64,000 nucleotides of DNA from NCBI GenBank assembly GCA_001464765.1, contig LNDV01000019.1, forward strand, positions 1 to 64,000. The letters are read 5' to 3'. This DNA is from Betaproteobacteria bacterium Ga0077526. Lineage in GTDB: Bacteria > Pseudomonadota > Gammaproteobacteria > Burkholderiales > Ga0077523. The notes under the pieces are model-generated. The model worked only from the letters and a program-made list of their open reading frames with translations. It was not told where the DNA came from and did not search any database. Shown here one piece after another: positions 8,001 through 16,338 of this stretch. A program made the translations under genes and the position numbers. Each line of letters begins with the position of its first letter. Positions within the stretch are counted from its first letter, which is position 1.

Positions 8001-9710
8001 CCAGTGCACCCCGGGATACACGGCACAGGCACAAAGCCAGGTGAAGGACTCGGCGTCGAGATCGCGCTGCAGTGCCGAGATCAGTTCCCCCACGAAGGCC
8101 GCATCCGGCCGGACGCGATCGAGCAGGCGATTCACGTCGCGCTGGTAGACTGGTTGGGATCGCTGCCTACGGTCGTCCCGCACCGGTAGACCCATACCAC
8201 GAAGCGCCAGCACCGCCCCGAGGAGGACGAAGCCGAGCATCGACATGGGCAGGACGGTGAGCCCCGCGCGGCTGAGCGCCCACTCCCGCCGCCCCCACTC
8301 TCGGTCGTCCAGGGGCGTCATGACGATCGGACGCTCCCATGCCTTCAAGGCACCGACGATCGCGGAGACGCTTCCCGTGTACGGGTCCACGAACGCGCTC
8401 CCGTCGGAAAAGACGATCAGGCGCCGCTCGCCGAAATGCCCGAAGACGTCTTGGAGCGAAGTTACGACGGTGTCCTCGTATTCACTATCCAGACTTTTCG
8501 GACGTTTGATCGGCTTCCAGACGTGACGGGGATCGCCTCGGAAGTAGAAACGATCGATGGTAACGTCCTGCTCGACCAGCGACTGGGTGATCTCCTCAGC
8601 CAATAGCGCCTGGTGATCGCTGAAGGACGCCCAGTCGATAAGCACCACGTACTCCGGCTCCACGCGGGAGCGGAAGATAGGCTCAGGGAATCCACCGTGC
8701 TTGAGCGTGGCCTGCAACGTTGCGGGGATGTCCAAAGTCCGGGAGGCCACCGACTGGCGTCGGCGTAGTTCTCGCCCCAGAGCGCGCAGCGACGAATTCA
8801 CCGCACGCAGCGGCTTGGCCTTCTCACTGCGCAACCGTCGCACGACGTCCGGCGTTACGCCAGGTAGGCGTTCAAGCCACCCTCGGCGCCGCAGTTGCGC
8901 CAGCGCCCACCAAAGCGTCGCGAGTAAGATTGGCAGCGAGATGATGGGGAGCAGCAGCCAGGGATGAAACATCTCAACCTCAGAGCGCTGCGGCGGAGAA
9001 ACTACGTCCGGTTCCGCCGGGATGACGAACAGGCGGCGCGCGTCCTTCGGCTTCTTCTTCGGTACGATTTCTACTTTTTCCGGCGGCGTCGCCTCTTTCA
9101 GTCGCATCGTTACTACGCCCGACGGAATCGCCGTTAGCCTTAACGTAGCGCCAATGAATCCTTCGCGCGACGCATCTAGCGCCAGCGGAAGATCCCACTG
9201 ACGGTATGGCACCACGACAACGCCGTCCTCGTCGGTCTTCCCCGCATAACCGATGGCAGCGGCCTGCACTTCGACCTCTTTCATCAACTGACTATCCGAC
9301 ACGACGCGGACGGAAAGTTGGCGCTCCCGAAGACGGTCCCAGCCAAGGCCGGCGATGCTGAGCGCGACCAACGACAGCAGCGCCAAGATTGGGCCCCACG
9401 GCCGACGGCGTGTCACCGTCTCGCGATCCTCTTTTCCGCCTGGACTCTCCCCCGCGTCCTTGCACCCGACGGGATAGTGAGCCTTCAACCACTCCGCATA
9501 GAGGGGACCGAACTGCTCCTGCTGATCCGCGTTGGTGCAGAAGATCGGGCTCAGGTAGGGCGCCAAGTCTTCCGGCGAGGGCGGAGCGGAACCTTGCTCG
9601 ACGAGTTCGGCCAGCAGCCGCCTCGCTGCAATCAGCTGATGGGTCGAGACCTCGAAGCGACGCGCCGTGAGCGCATCGCCCAGCGCGAGCAGCGCTTCAG
9701 TAGTGAGCAT
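5061..9710 (-). CDS. CoxE-N/vWA-like/pseudo-caspase/FGE-fold protein
   Basis: 1549 residues. The N-terminus (1-78) looks like the helical segment before vWA domains in CoxE-type partners of MoxR ATPases. TM segments lie near 105-124, 250-269, 484-504 and 718-737. Residues 352-487 look like a vWA domain: the DG motif is present (LIVFSDGS, 431-438), but the DxSxS metal site is degenerate (DWASFS, 360-365). Residues about 755-1018 are propeller-like, with repeated AVS.DG-type blades. Residues 1022-1250 are caspase-like, but SGHG reads SGFG (1095-1098) and DxC reads DVT (1151-1153), so both catalytic residues are lost. Residues 1318-1549 form an FGE-fold domain without the two catalytic Cys after GGSW. 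It overlaps the MoxR gene by 14 nt. I infer a membrane-anchored scaffold or sensor regulated by that ATPase. Boundaries are approximate and the function is not established. Confidence 0.8.
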   Translation of the reverse strand: MLTTEALLALGDALTARRFEVSTHQLIAARRLLAELVEQGSAPPSPEDLAPYLSPIFCTNADQQEQFGPLYAEWLKAHYPVGCKDAGESPGGKEDRETVTRRRPWGPILALLSLVALSIAGLGWDRLRERQLSVRVVSDSQLMKEVEVQAAAIGYAGKTDEDGVVVVPYRQWDLPLALDASREGFIGATLRLTAIPSGVVTMRLKEATPPEKVEIVPKKKPKDARRLFVIPAEPDVVSPPQRSEVEMFHPWLLLPIISLPILLATLWWALAQLRRRGWLERLPGVTPDVVRRLRSEKAKPLRAVNSSLRALGRELRRRQSVASRTLDIPATLQATLKHGGFPEPIFRSRVEPEYVVLIDWASFSDHQALLAEEITQSLVEQDVTIDRFYFRGDPRHVWKPIKRPKSLDSEYEDTVVTSLQDVFGHFGERRLIVFSDGSAFVDPYTGSVSAIVGALKAWERPIVMTPLDDREWGRREWALSRAGLTVLPMSMLGFVLLGAVLALRGMGLPVRDDRRQRSQPVYQRDVNRLLDRVRPDAAFVGELISALQRDLDAESFTWLCACAVYPGVHWGITLRVGQCVVTDEARFARLLPGLARLPWLREGFFPDWLREALLETLPPAREHAVRATLGGFLRRIAEDANDNLPLRIAIPDEPSASVWKDILRGLKSTGKPKPRLDAADRDLVFLRFMSGRSSRLAVDPTEVIRNLFFKNGVPLVGVRLLPVAATSLLLAGALAWWLPLWTVEGSQTPPPDPIRQTPSALAMVPGQQWVVAGRSSGRVAVHALGTKRFETDAPDTRPVEQVTVAPDRFVALSRASVNSYIRSKETGAWSAEASPPTVKWATNELNVGANLLFDAVQDMAPAGDEALCVGFEPTRNLVVKVGRTFLARMVRADGPKSPAGPPTACAVSEGGQHLVVARKDHSIGVYSLKPAGALLGDVANGATLHDGSPLVGLATSDDGLTTIAVRGDGDLTLFRGKGRSMEALEGLGASGPITLSGDGKTFAFATRTGAVEAWTLGELGPRNVLLSIAVNEPADRVTRLRSPIPDAKAFADVLKRRYSYDVTALENPDKAQIKSLFDKAAEDIRAEDRVIVFLSGFGGIGVRNDDPKGWAFATGSSRKVDKIDGSVSVSSQELAEHVRRLSAREVLTILDVTDAGALLELKLSRAASGGGTRMLFASTATNQTRIGATGVSPFGRALFNVLATSNAGRLSGSSLRTQVAAGMVDDSNVEQTPVYGPFEAAGHRGGDFLLVPTGPIIPPIKDPRVAVPTDLSASERRHADEDRSGEQTERPVLPTAIEVFEIGDPGSYVDGQVFRNCSACPEMVVIPSGSFDMGAPKSEERSADDERPVHEVAVRRFALSKYEVTHNEWEACVSDGKCPPVSDSGYGRGRRPVIGVTFGDATRYVEWLSGKSKKLYRLPSEAEWEYAARARNAARWHFGNNPASICRYGKVGRCGKDMTDPVGSRTANGFGLYDMIGNVREWTEDCWQDWYVGAPRDGNAWMSGECSQRVVRGGSWRSDVQLTRSAYRYFINIATSHDDLGFRVARALP

Positions 9711-10620
9711 CGGCCGGCAGTTTTCCTAGCTTCTCTTCCGCCAGCTTGTGCACGCGCTCCTGGTCATTCTCGTTCTTCGCAAGCACGCCCAGGGTACCCT
9801 GCACAAACTCCCGGATGGACTCCAGCCGCCGGTCGGGCGCCGCGCCGCGGTACCGTAGGGTCTTCATCCAATCTAGGAACTCCGCGGTGGCGGGGACCTT
9901 GTGGAGCTTGCTCAACGCGCGCACCTCGTAGAAGAAGTCCAGGGCGGATTCGAGCAGGGCGCCCTCGGCGGTGTCGTTCGCGGCGAGGATGCGCTTCATC
10001 CGCGCGCGATCGGGATAGGGAATGTTGTAGAACACACAGCGCCGCAGGAAGGCGTCCGGCAGGTTCTTCTCATCGTTGCTGGTGAGAATCACGATTGGCG
10101 CGAATGCCGGGTCCGTGTTGGCATCCACACGCCGGCCTTCGAGTTCCGGGATGACGAAGTACTTCTCGTCCAGCTCATTGAGCAGATCGTTGGGAAAGTC
10201 GCGCGGTGCCTTGTCGATCTCGTCGATGAGCACGACGGACCGGCGCTTCTCCACATGCAGCTGGCCGCGAAGCAGCGGTCTGACCGTGTCAGGGTCCTGC
10301 GAGTGCAGGAAAGCGAGCCCGAGTGCATGGAAGGTGATGAACGACAGGTTGTCCTTGTCGGGCAGCTGCAGTTGCGCTGCGTGGAAGCGCGCAAGGCTGT
10401 CGAACTGATAGAAGAGATCCTTCGCCTGACTGGTGGACTTGGTATCGAAGCGCAATGGCTTGCCGAGCCCGAGCTTGCGCGCCAGGTAGAGAGCAAACTG
10501 GGTTTTACCGGTGCCTGGCTTGCCGGTCAGCAGCAGCGGCTGGTTGAGATGCATCGCCACGTCAGCGGCGATCGTCAGATTCGGGTCGGCGAGATAGGTC
10601 TCTTTGGTGTCGGGGGTCAT
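9697..10620 (-). CDS. MoxR-family AAA+ ATPase
   Basis: 307 residues, usual length for a MoxR ATPase. Walker A is GKPGTGKT (33-40), Walker B is VVLIDEID (129-136), sensor 1 is TSN (180-182) and an Arg pair sits at 193-194. A 60-residue insert between the Walker motifs (LFYQFDSLARFH...) differs from the CoxD-type MoxR at 29995 and suggests a separate subfamily. The gene lies 25 nt after the DUF4062 gene and overlaps the 1549-residue vWA-like protein gene by 14 nt. MoxR ATPases act as chaperone-like remodelers of vWA partners, so the large protein is the expected partner. Membership of an immune-type MoxR/vWA system is inferred from the neighbours. Confidence 0.9.
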   Translation of the reverse strand: MTPDTKETYLADPNLTIAADVAMHLNQPLLLTGKPGTGKTQFALYLARKLGLGKPLRFDTKSTSQAKDLFYQFDSLARFHAAQLQLPDKDNLSFITFHALGLAFLHSQDPDTVRPLLRGQLHVEKRRSVVLIDEIDKAPRDFPNDLLNELDEKYFVIPELEGRRVDANTDPAFAPIVILTSNDEKNLPDAFLRRCVFYNIPYPDRARMKRILAANDTAEGALLESALDFFYEVRALSKLHKVPATAEFLDWMKTLRYRGAAPDRRLESIREFVQGTLGVLAKNENDQERVHKLAEEKLGKLPADAHY

Positions 10621-10645
10621 GGGGGTATGGCGCTCCGGAAATCGG

Positions 10646-12166
10646 TCAGAGGTTGAGATCCTTGACGAGGGCTTCGCCCAGTCTGGGCAATGGCCAGGCG
10701 TCCTGCTGGTCGAACAGTTTGTCGACTACCACCGCGAGGCGCTCCGCGAGGATGGTCGCGTCGAGGGCCTCGCGCACCCGGCGGTCATCCCGCCAGCGGA
10801 CGACGTCCGTCCTGCGGATGAGCGGCAGCGGGTCCAGGAGCAGTAGGGGCGGCTGGGCCGCGCGATAGCGTTCGCACTCGTCTTTGGTCCATCGCGGCAC
10901 GGCTGCGGCTTCCATGGACGCCAGCCAACGGGTCAGGCTGCGCATCCAGCCGGGGCGAGCGGCAGTGGGGTCCGCGTACTTGAGCCCGATGGCGAAGAAC
11001 AGCGTGAGCGGCCCGGCGTCTACCGGCACGTCGCGCAGGAAGTCCACAAACACGCCCTTCAATCGTTCTTCACGGCCCCGGGCATGGCGCTCGCGTTCAC
11101 GCACGGCTGCATTGCCGTCCATGTCGTAGTAGGCGTATGCCAGCACGACCTTCTTGTCGAACTTGCGCAGGCGCCCGATGACATCCGCGAGATTCCTCGC
11201 ACCGCTCAATTCAGCGGCGCTCTTCTGCAAGCCGTAGAGCAACGAATTCTCGAACGCCTGCTTCGAATCGTACTCGAGCGGGACGTTGATCTTGAGCAGC
11301 ATGATCTCATCGGGCTGGAGATCGCCTATGTGGTCGGCGATGGCGGAGTCATGGATGCGGTCGACGAGATCGTCGTGGCCGCGATCCTGCTGCCCGGGCA
11401 GCAGGCATCCGATCGCATACCGGGAGCCATCCTCGCGGCAGCGCCGAATGCTCTCCGCGATGGGGCGCACCCAGTCGTCGTGGTCGCACAGGCGCAGGAG
11501 CCGCTTCAGGTGCTCGCGATCCGGATTGGCTCGGCCGAATCGTGGGGAAACGGCACCATCGGTTGCCGCCGAGTGGCTCGTGCCGTTGCCGCGCCACCGC
11601 CCGATGAAGTTCTCCAGGTGGCTGTCCATCAATCTCTGAAAGGCTTCCATCGTCTCGAAGGCGTTGATACCCCGGGGCAGGGAGCCGTCCTCGGATTCGA
11701 AGCGGTTGAAGTACGTTTTCAGCTTCTCGTACTGAGCCTCCTTCTCCGCCTTGGCGGGGTCGTCCATGTCCACCGACACCTTGCGCCGGCAGCGGTAGAC
11801 GAACACCTCCTTCCCGGCGGACTCGGCGTCTTCGAGTTCCCACACGGTACCGGACTCGAAGGGCGAGCCGTCCGCCCGGCACTTGTCCGCGGGGAGCGGC
11901 GTGCCGATGCGGCTCCAGAGCAGGACCAAGGTGAGGTCGCATTCCCGCGGCAGACAAAGGTAACGGGAGACGGAGTCCTGCGGCGTGTCGGTCGCGCTCA
12001 TGGGAACTTCGGCGCCCGGCATGTTCCAGTACACCAGACTCAGGACACACTCGTCCCGGTGGCGGTTGTTCACCCCCTGAACGACGTCCACCACGACATC
12101 CCGTTCCGGTGCGACATCCCCCGGGCAGGACAGGAACACCTTCAGTACGGGAAGCTCGGTAGCCAT
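10646..12166 (-). CDS. DUF4062-like plus probable inactive-STAND protein
   Basis: 506 residues from ATG 12166; a 10-codon longer version would need a TTG start. Residues 1 to about 150 match the DUF4062 pattern: KVFLSCPGDVAPERDVV near the start, then DLTLVLLWSRIGTPL and SGTVWELEDAE. DUF4062 is a TIR/SLOG-like signalling domain common in bacterial conflict proteins. Residues from about 215 (REHLKRLLRLCDHDDW) to 500 look like an NTPase-derived region with no P-loop (AIGCLLPGQQDRGHDDLVDR where a Walker A would be), consistent with the inactive STAND (iSTAND) domain described beside MoxR systems. It is the first gene of a likely three-gene operon with the MoxR and vWA-like/pseudo-caspase genes. 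The iSTAND call is from memory of the family layout and is moderate. Confidence 0.65.
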   Translation of the reverse strand: MATELPVLKVFLSCPGDVAPERDVVVDVVQGVNNRHRDECVLSLVYWNMPGAEVPMSATDTPQDSVSRYLCLPRECDLTLVLLWSRIGTPLPADKCRADGSPFESGTVWELEDAESAGKEVFVYRCRRKVSVDMDDPAKAEKEAQYEKLKTYFNRFESEDGSLPRGINAFETMEAFQRLMDSHLENFIGRWRGNGTSHSAATDGAVSPRFGRANPDREHLKRLLRLCDHDDWVRPIAESIRRCREDGSRYAIGCLLPGQQDRGHDDLVDRIHDSAIADHIGDLQPDEIMLLKINVPLEYDSKQAFENSLLYGLQKSAAELSGARNLADVIGRLRKFDKKVVLAYAYYDMDGNAAVRERERHARGREERLKGVFVDFLRDVPVDAGPLTLFFAIGLKYADPTAARPGWMRSLTRWLASMEAAAVPRWTKDECERYRAAQPPLLLLDPLPLIRRTDVVRWRDDRRVREALDATILAERLAVVVDKLFDQQDAWPLPRLGEALVKDLNL

Positions 12167-12169
12167 GGT

Positions 12170-12466
12170 CTCTTGTGGGTATCGGCTGGCACGCAACGGC
12201 GGCTGCCCAGCCGGGAAGCCCCGGTATCCGGGGAGCCTTACTCAACCTCCGAGGATAGGCTTACCCAAAATTCCACGTCAACTGGTCTAATAGCTATGTC
12301 ATGTCGCCCGGGAAGAGGCAATGGCTCAATCGGCGCTGGTCGTCCGGATAAGGCGATGGCCAAATCAGGCGGGACCGCTGCGGATCACCAAATCTGGCGA
12401 CCTCGAAGGCCCGATCGCCGCCCAAACGGCTGGGTTGCTCTGATCGGAAAGCAAACTTCAACTGGT
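12170..12466. other. Intergenic leader of the MoxR operon
   Basis: About 300 bp without a gene. A 12-bp direct repeat TCAACTGGTCTA occurs at 12278-12289 and 12458-12469; the second copy contains the TAG stop of the double-TIR gene. A TTACCCAAAA motif at 12261-12270 recurs inverted at 18026-18035, upstream of the first gene of the locus. Promoter boxes cannot be assigned with confidence. Confidence 0.4.
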
Positions 12467-13354
12467 CTATCGGCGGGCGTCGTGCCCCGTGCTCTGAATC
12501 TGACTAGCCAGCGTAACCAACGAGGCGTCATCGCAGAAGAATGGCTGCAAGTCCGCCACCGTCCGGTACGCGAGATTCTCCGCCCTAAGTTTGCGCATCA
12601 ACACAGCTACGACCTCCGCATCCGAAGAGAGCTTACTGCCGAGGACCGTGAACAATCGCAACCCGAAAGCCTCCCCGAGCATGAGTTCCGTCAGTAGCAC
12701 CTTGCTATCGAGAATCGTGTCGTCCAGCACGAGTATCTGAGTACGAGCATCCATGATTCCACGGGCCTGGGCCTGCCTCCAGTGATCCCCCACACGACAA
12801 TCGCGCGTTGCGACCCAAGCGGGCGACCCATTTGCGGACAGTTGGTCGGCAATCCTGGTCGCGAGCACGGCTTCCGTTCTGCAGTAGGACACGTATACCG
12901 GCTTGGGCTCAGGTACCTTGTCCAAGGATCTCGCTGCCTCCACAACGCGACTAAAGGCCTCTGCCCTAGTGATCGGAAGACCCACTACGCTCAACCGATA
13001 AAGGGGAGTCATGAACGTATCGGCCAGACCAATCGTCTCTTCGAACTCACCCAGAAGGTCGAAACAGTCGTCGAGAACCACGGGGAGGATGGGACACCCG
13101 CGACTGCGTGCGATAAAGATCTCCATGCGGCAGTGTTCGCTTTGCACGTATGCGCGTGTGAGCAGCGCCACGAAGACATCGCAAGTCCGCAAGGTGTTCA
13201 ACAGTTGGTCCCGCCACTTCGTGCCGGGCGCAATGCGCTCGTAGTCGATCCAAGGCGCCAAACCACCGGCTTTCAGCGCATCGAAGACCTCATCCGCGAT
13301 CGCACGGTCTTCGCTCTTGTAGGAGATCATGGCGGTCTTGGGCGTGTTGCTCAT
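12467..13354 (-). CDS. Double TIR-domain protein
   Basis: 295 residues. The ATG at 13354 is preceded by GAGGAAGAGAG, so I prefer it to an upstream frame opening at 13423. Two TIR domains lie in tandem. TIR1 (about 7-130) has TAMISYKSEDRAIADEVFDAL, the WID segment and SEHCRMEIF, whose Glu is in the place of the catalytic NADase Glu. TIR2 (about 150-285) has PVYVSYCRTEAVLATRIADQL and LLTELMLGEAF, again with the Glu. No NTPase or receptor domain is attached, so it could be a stand-alone effector or adaptor working with the TIR-NTPase protein upstream. Known TIR proteins of this type degrade NAD+ or make cyclic ADP-ribose signals; activity here is inferred. Confidence 0.88.
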   Translation of the reverse strand: MSNTPKTAMISYKSEDRAIADEVFDALKAGGLAPWIDYERIAPGTKWRDQLLNTLRTCDVFVALLTRAYVQSEHCRMEIFIARSRGCPILPVVLDDCFDLLGEFEETIGLADTFMTPLYRLSVVGLPITRAEAFSRVVEAARSLDKVPEPKPVYVSYCRTEAVLATRIADQLSANGSPAWVATRDCRVGDHWRQAQARGIMDARTQILVLDDTILDSKVLLTELMLGEAFGLRLFTVLGSKLSSDAEVVAVLMRKLRAENLAYRTVADLQPFFCDDASLVTLASQIQSTGHDARR

Positions 13355-13728
13355 TCTCTCTTCCTCAAGAAGGTCCGACAGTGACCCGGGGTCCCTCACA
13401 TGAACTTGGCCGATCGAATGCACGTCCCAGGCGTCGCTATCGCGATGCCAAGTGCACGATCATCCGCGGGCACTATTTGGTGCGTGGACACTTCTCCGCG
13501 TCGGCACCAACCAAAGAACGAATCGGTACGTACTTCCCCAGCGCGGGGCCGGTCCGGCGCGCCTTGCTTCCTCGATTCGAAGCTTCGTTCATGATTCCTT
13601 CGGCCTTTGGCGATGGTCCACCAAAACTCCTCGGTCGTCTGCATGCGGCTGGCCGAAACTCCGTCTATCCGTGATGTACCCTCTCCAGGGGTAGAAGGAT
13701 GAGGTAAATCAGGCGCAAGCCGCCGTGG
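13355..13728. other. Intergenic region with shared 3' block
   Basis: I see no gene. The left part is the leader of the double-TIR gene, with a strong GAGGA ribosome site at about 13360-13369. The right part (13550-13728) is copy B of the block shared with the downstream flank of the 1549-residue gene. Confidence 0.5.
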
Positions 13729-13734
13729 TCACGG
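13550..13734 (-). repeat. Shared 3' block, copy B (after NTPase-LRR-FGE gene)
   Basis: This block lies downstream of the 869-residue FGE-domain gene and aligns with 4885-5070. A small hairpin CCGTG/CACGG (13723-13734) overlaps the TGA stop, in the same position relative to the gene as the hairpin in copy A. Conservation beyond the coding region is unusual for two genes that differ completely in their N-terminal parts. Confidence 0.7.
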
Positions 13735-16338
13735 AAGCGTCCTAGCCACTCGGAACCCCAAGAAGGCGTAGCGCCTCGAGGTGTCGAGCCGGTAGCGGAG
13801 GGCCGAGTGTGTGAACTGCGGTGCGATGTACCAACTCCCGCCTCTTACCATCCTCTGGGAACAGTCTCCCTCTGTCCAGACACGTCCATCCGTCGGCGCA
13901 CCTTCGTACGAATCGTTCACGCAGTCGTCTATCCATTCCGACACATTGCCACTCATGTCATGCAAACCGAACGGGTTCGCTAGGAACATTCCGACGGGCG
14001 CAGTCTTTGCATAACCGTCGTCGCAGGGAAATGCCTTCCAGTCGAACGTGTTTTCACGCTCGCCAGTCTCGTCGTAGAGGTTCTCGTAACGGCAAGCTTG
14101 CGCAGGGTCTTCTCCCCAGTACCATCTCGTCGTCTTGCCTCCTCTGGTCGCGTACTCCCATTCGGCTTCACTAAGCAGTCGGTACGTCTTCCCACTCTTC
14201 GAACTCAGCCAGCCGACGTAGGCTCTTGCATCATCCCAGGACACGCCGACCACCGGACGTGACAGACCCAACCCGTAGGTTGGCACTGCTTTGCATCCAC
14301 CATCCATTACGCAGGCGTTCCACTCATCTATCCGCACTTCATACCTACCCACTGCGAATGGACTTGCGATCTGCACCCCATGTCGCGGTGACTCTTCGAA
14401 GCCTCGGTTTGCCTCGCTCTCCAGTGACCCCATCTGGAAGTGTCCTGCGGGGACGACGACCATCTCGGGGCACTCGGGGCACTCGCGGAAGTTCTGTCGA
14501 GCGAGAAGGCCGGTTGGCGAGCTAGCCGCGGGATCCCGCAGAACACGCAGATTCGGTCGCGCGGTTCTCGGGTCGAAGCGCACGGCACCGAGTCCATCCA
14601 GTACCAGCAAACGCAACGCCGAAAGCTTCTCTAGCGGCGTCAAGTCCGATACTCCAGTCCTCGCCAAGTCCAATTCGACCAGGGCCGTCAGTCCCGATAG
14701 AGCCTCCACGTCCTGGACCGGAGTGTTCGAAACGTCAAGCACTTCAAGACGAGGCAACGACCTAAGGGCTTGCACGCTTTTTACCGCCGTGCCAGAAAGC
14801 GCTAGTTCCCGGAGTTCCGGCAAATTCACGAGAGGCTCCAGTTCAACGACGTCGGTATTCGACAGGTCAAGCCGCCTCAGGCCCGTCACCGAGGCAACAA
14901 CCGCGAGGTCCACATCCTTCTCTCCCGACAGATCCAGCGCCAACTGACCTCCGGACGCAGGATCCTTCCCAAGCACTGCAAGGTAGGGGGCTGCCTTCTT
15001 CAATAGCTGCATCCGATCGACATCTCGATCGACATCTCCGAGTTCGATGTATGTCCATGCTTTCATGTCTTTGCTCAGTTGAACGCCCATCTCGTCGAGC
15101 GCTCGCCGAGCGTATTCGCGGTCCCTCAGTGGCACAACGCCAAGTTGGTAGTAGAGCGCACCGCCCACCAAAGCAGCTGCCAGAAAGGCAGTGACGGCGT
15201 ACAAGTCGCGCCGCGTGCGTCGCAGTGCCTGTCGCGGTCTGGTCGTCTCGACCCAAGCGGAGTCGAAGAGCCTTGCATAAATCCGGTTGCGAACGACCAG
15301 TTCGCCTTCGTCGTCTCGCTTCACCAGTCCGGAGAGCCGCAACTGGGCATACACGGGATTGGCCGGCTGATCGGCCTCGCGCTTTCCGTGGAGGACACGA
15401 GCGTAAAGACCGAGCACCTCTGCACCGTCGGTGACGCGTTCGCTCAGAAAGCGCTGGGTCGCGTCGAAGTGCGTGTCGCGTCGCATCCGTTCGAGGCCCG
15501 TAAAGGTCTTCTCTACGAACGCATCCACAGCCGAAGGGTCGCTGGCCTTCTCCCGGCGCAACTCGTCACAGATCCACACGGTGAGGTAAGGCTGACCAGC
15601 GGTCCAGTGGACGACGCGGTCCAGCATGGCTTGGCCAATCGCAGGATCGGAGTGCAGCGCGCGGACAAGACCTGAGAGATCGTCTTTGCCGGCGTCGAAA
15701 TCCGTCAGCCAGATCGTTCGGCCAATGTTGTAGGGCGTCGTGCGCCTAGCCTTGATCAGTTCGTTGGGCGTTGCAACGCCCACGAGGCAGAACGTCAGCC
15801 GCTTGAAGGCGGGCTCTTTCGGACGACCGGTGTAGATGCTCCGAATCGCAGTGAAGAGGTCGTCCGTATAGGCGAGTTCCTCCGACCCGAGGGTGGAATC
15901 GATTTCGTCGAGGACTATGACGATCGGCTCAGAGGTCTGCGCCAGGACGCGACGGAAGAACGCAATGAGCGCGTGGCTGAACGTCCCCGTAGCCTGCGCC
16001 TCAACGAGGCCCTGCACGTCGAGAGTGCCGTCCAGGTCCAGCTCCGATGCCAGTTCTTCGATCAGAGACCGGAAGTAACGGGCAGCATCGGCGGCCTTTC
16101 CAAGACCGGAGAGATCGACGATTGCGAATCGGAGCCCTTCCTTCTCCAGTACTGAACGCGCCTTGTATACGAGGGACGTCTTGCCCATCTGGCGCGATGT
16201 GACGATATTGACGAACTCGCCCTTGCGCAGCAGACCCAGCAGCTCATCGTCCGCATCCCGCCGGACGTAGAGATTGTCCTCTGGGTCGACTGGGCCGCCG
16301 ACCTTGAGCTCCAGAGCATCGGCAGGCTCTTCTGTCAC
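13729..16338 (-). CDS. AAA_35-type NTPase-TM-LRR-FGE-fold protein
   Basis: 869 residues. An AAA_35-like STAND NTPase occupies 1-365: NLYVRRDADDELLGLL, then a variant Walker A SRQMGKTS (48-55) and Walker B IVIVLDEID (139-147). One TM helix lies at 378-398. Leucine-rich repeats follow at about 463-600, with blades such as LRRLDLSNTDV, LRELALSGTAV, LEVLDVSNTPV and LVELDLARTGV. An FGE/SUMF1 fold fills 617-869 (MVVVPAGHFQMGS, YRLLSEAEWEYA, DMSGNVSEW, MVRGGSW, LGFRVAR). The two catalytic Cys of true formylglycine enzymes are absent after GGSW, so the fold is probably a C-type-lectin-like binding module. It overlaps the TIR-NTPase gene by 4 nt (ATGA). I infer a membrane receptor with LRR/FGE sensing and NTPase switching. 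Confidence 0.85.
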   Translation of the reverse strand: MTEEPADALELKVGGPVDPEDNLYVRRDADDELLGLLRKGEFVNIVTSRQMGKTSLVYKARSVLEKEGLRFAIVDLSGLGKAADAARYFRSLIEELASELDLDGTLDVQGLVEAQATGTFSHALIAFFRRVLAQTSEPIVIVLDEIDSTLGSEELAYTDDLFTAIRSIYTGRPKEPAFKRLTFCLVGVATPNELIKARRTTPYNIGRTIWLTDFDAGKDDLSGLVRALHSDPAIGQAMLDRVVHWTAGQPYLTVWICDELRREKASDPSAVDAFVEKTFTGLERMRRDTHFDATQRFLSERVTDGAEVLGLYARVLHGKREADQPANPVYAQLRLSGLVKRDDEGELVVRNRIYARLFDSAWVETTRPRQALRRTRRDLYAVTAFLAAALVGGALYYQLGVVPLRDREYARRALDEMGVQLSKDMKAWTYIELGDVDRDVDRMQLLKKAAPYLAVLGKDPASGGQLALDLSGEKDVDLAVVASVTGLRRLDLSNTDVVELEPLVNLPELRELALSGTAVKSVQALRSLPRLEVLDVSNTPVQDVEALSGLTALVELDLARTGVSDLTPLEKLSALRLLVLDGLGAVRFDPRTARPNLRVLRDPAASSPTGLLARQNFRECPECPEMVVVPAGHFQMGSLESEANRGFEESPRHGVQIASPFAVGRYEVRIDEWNACVMDGGCKAVPTYGLGLSRPVVGVSWDDARAYVGWLSSKSGKTYRLLSEAEWEYATRGGKTTRWYWGEDPAQACRYENLYDETGERENTFDWKAFPCDDGYAKTAPVGMFLANPFGLHDMSGNVSEWIDDCVNDSYEGAPTDGRVWTEGDCSQRMVRGGSWYIAPQFTHSALRYRLDTSRRYAFLGFRVARTLP

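Noticed and set aside
11084..12697. 537-codon plus-strand frame over the DUF4062 gene
   Set aside because: Translation shows no domain pattern, while the minus strand has clear motifs and ribosome sites.
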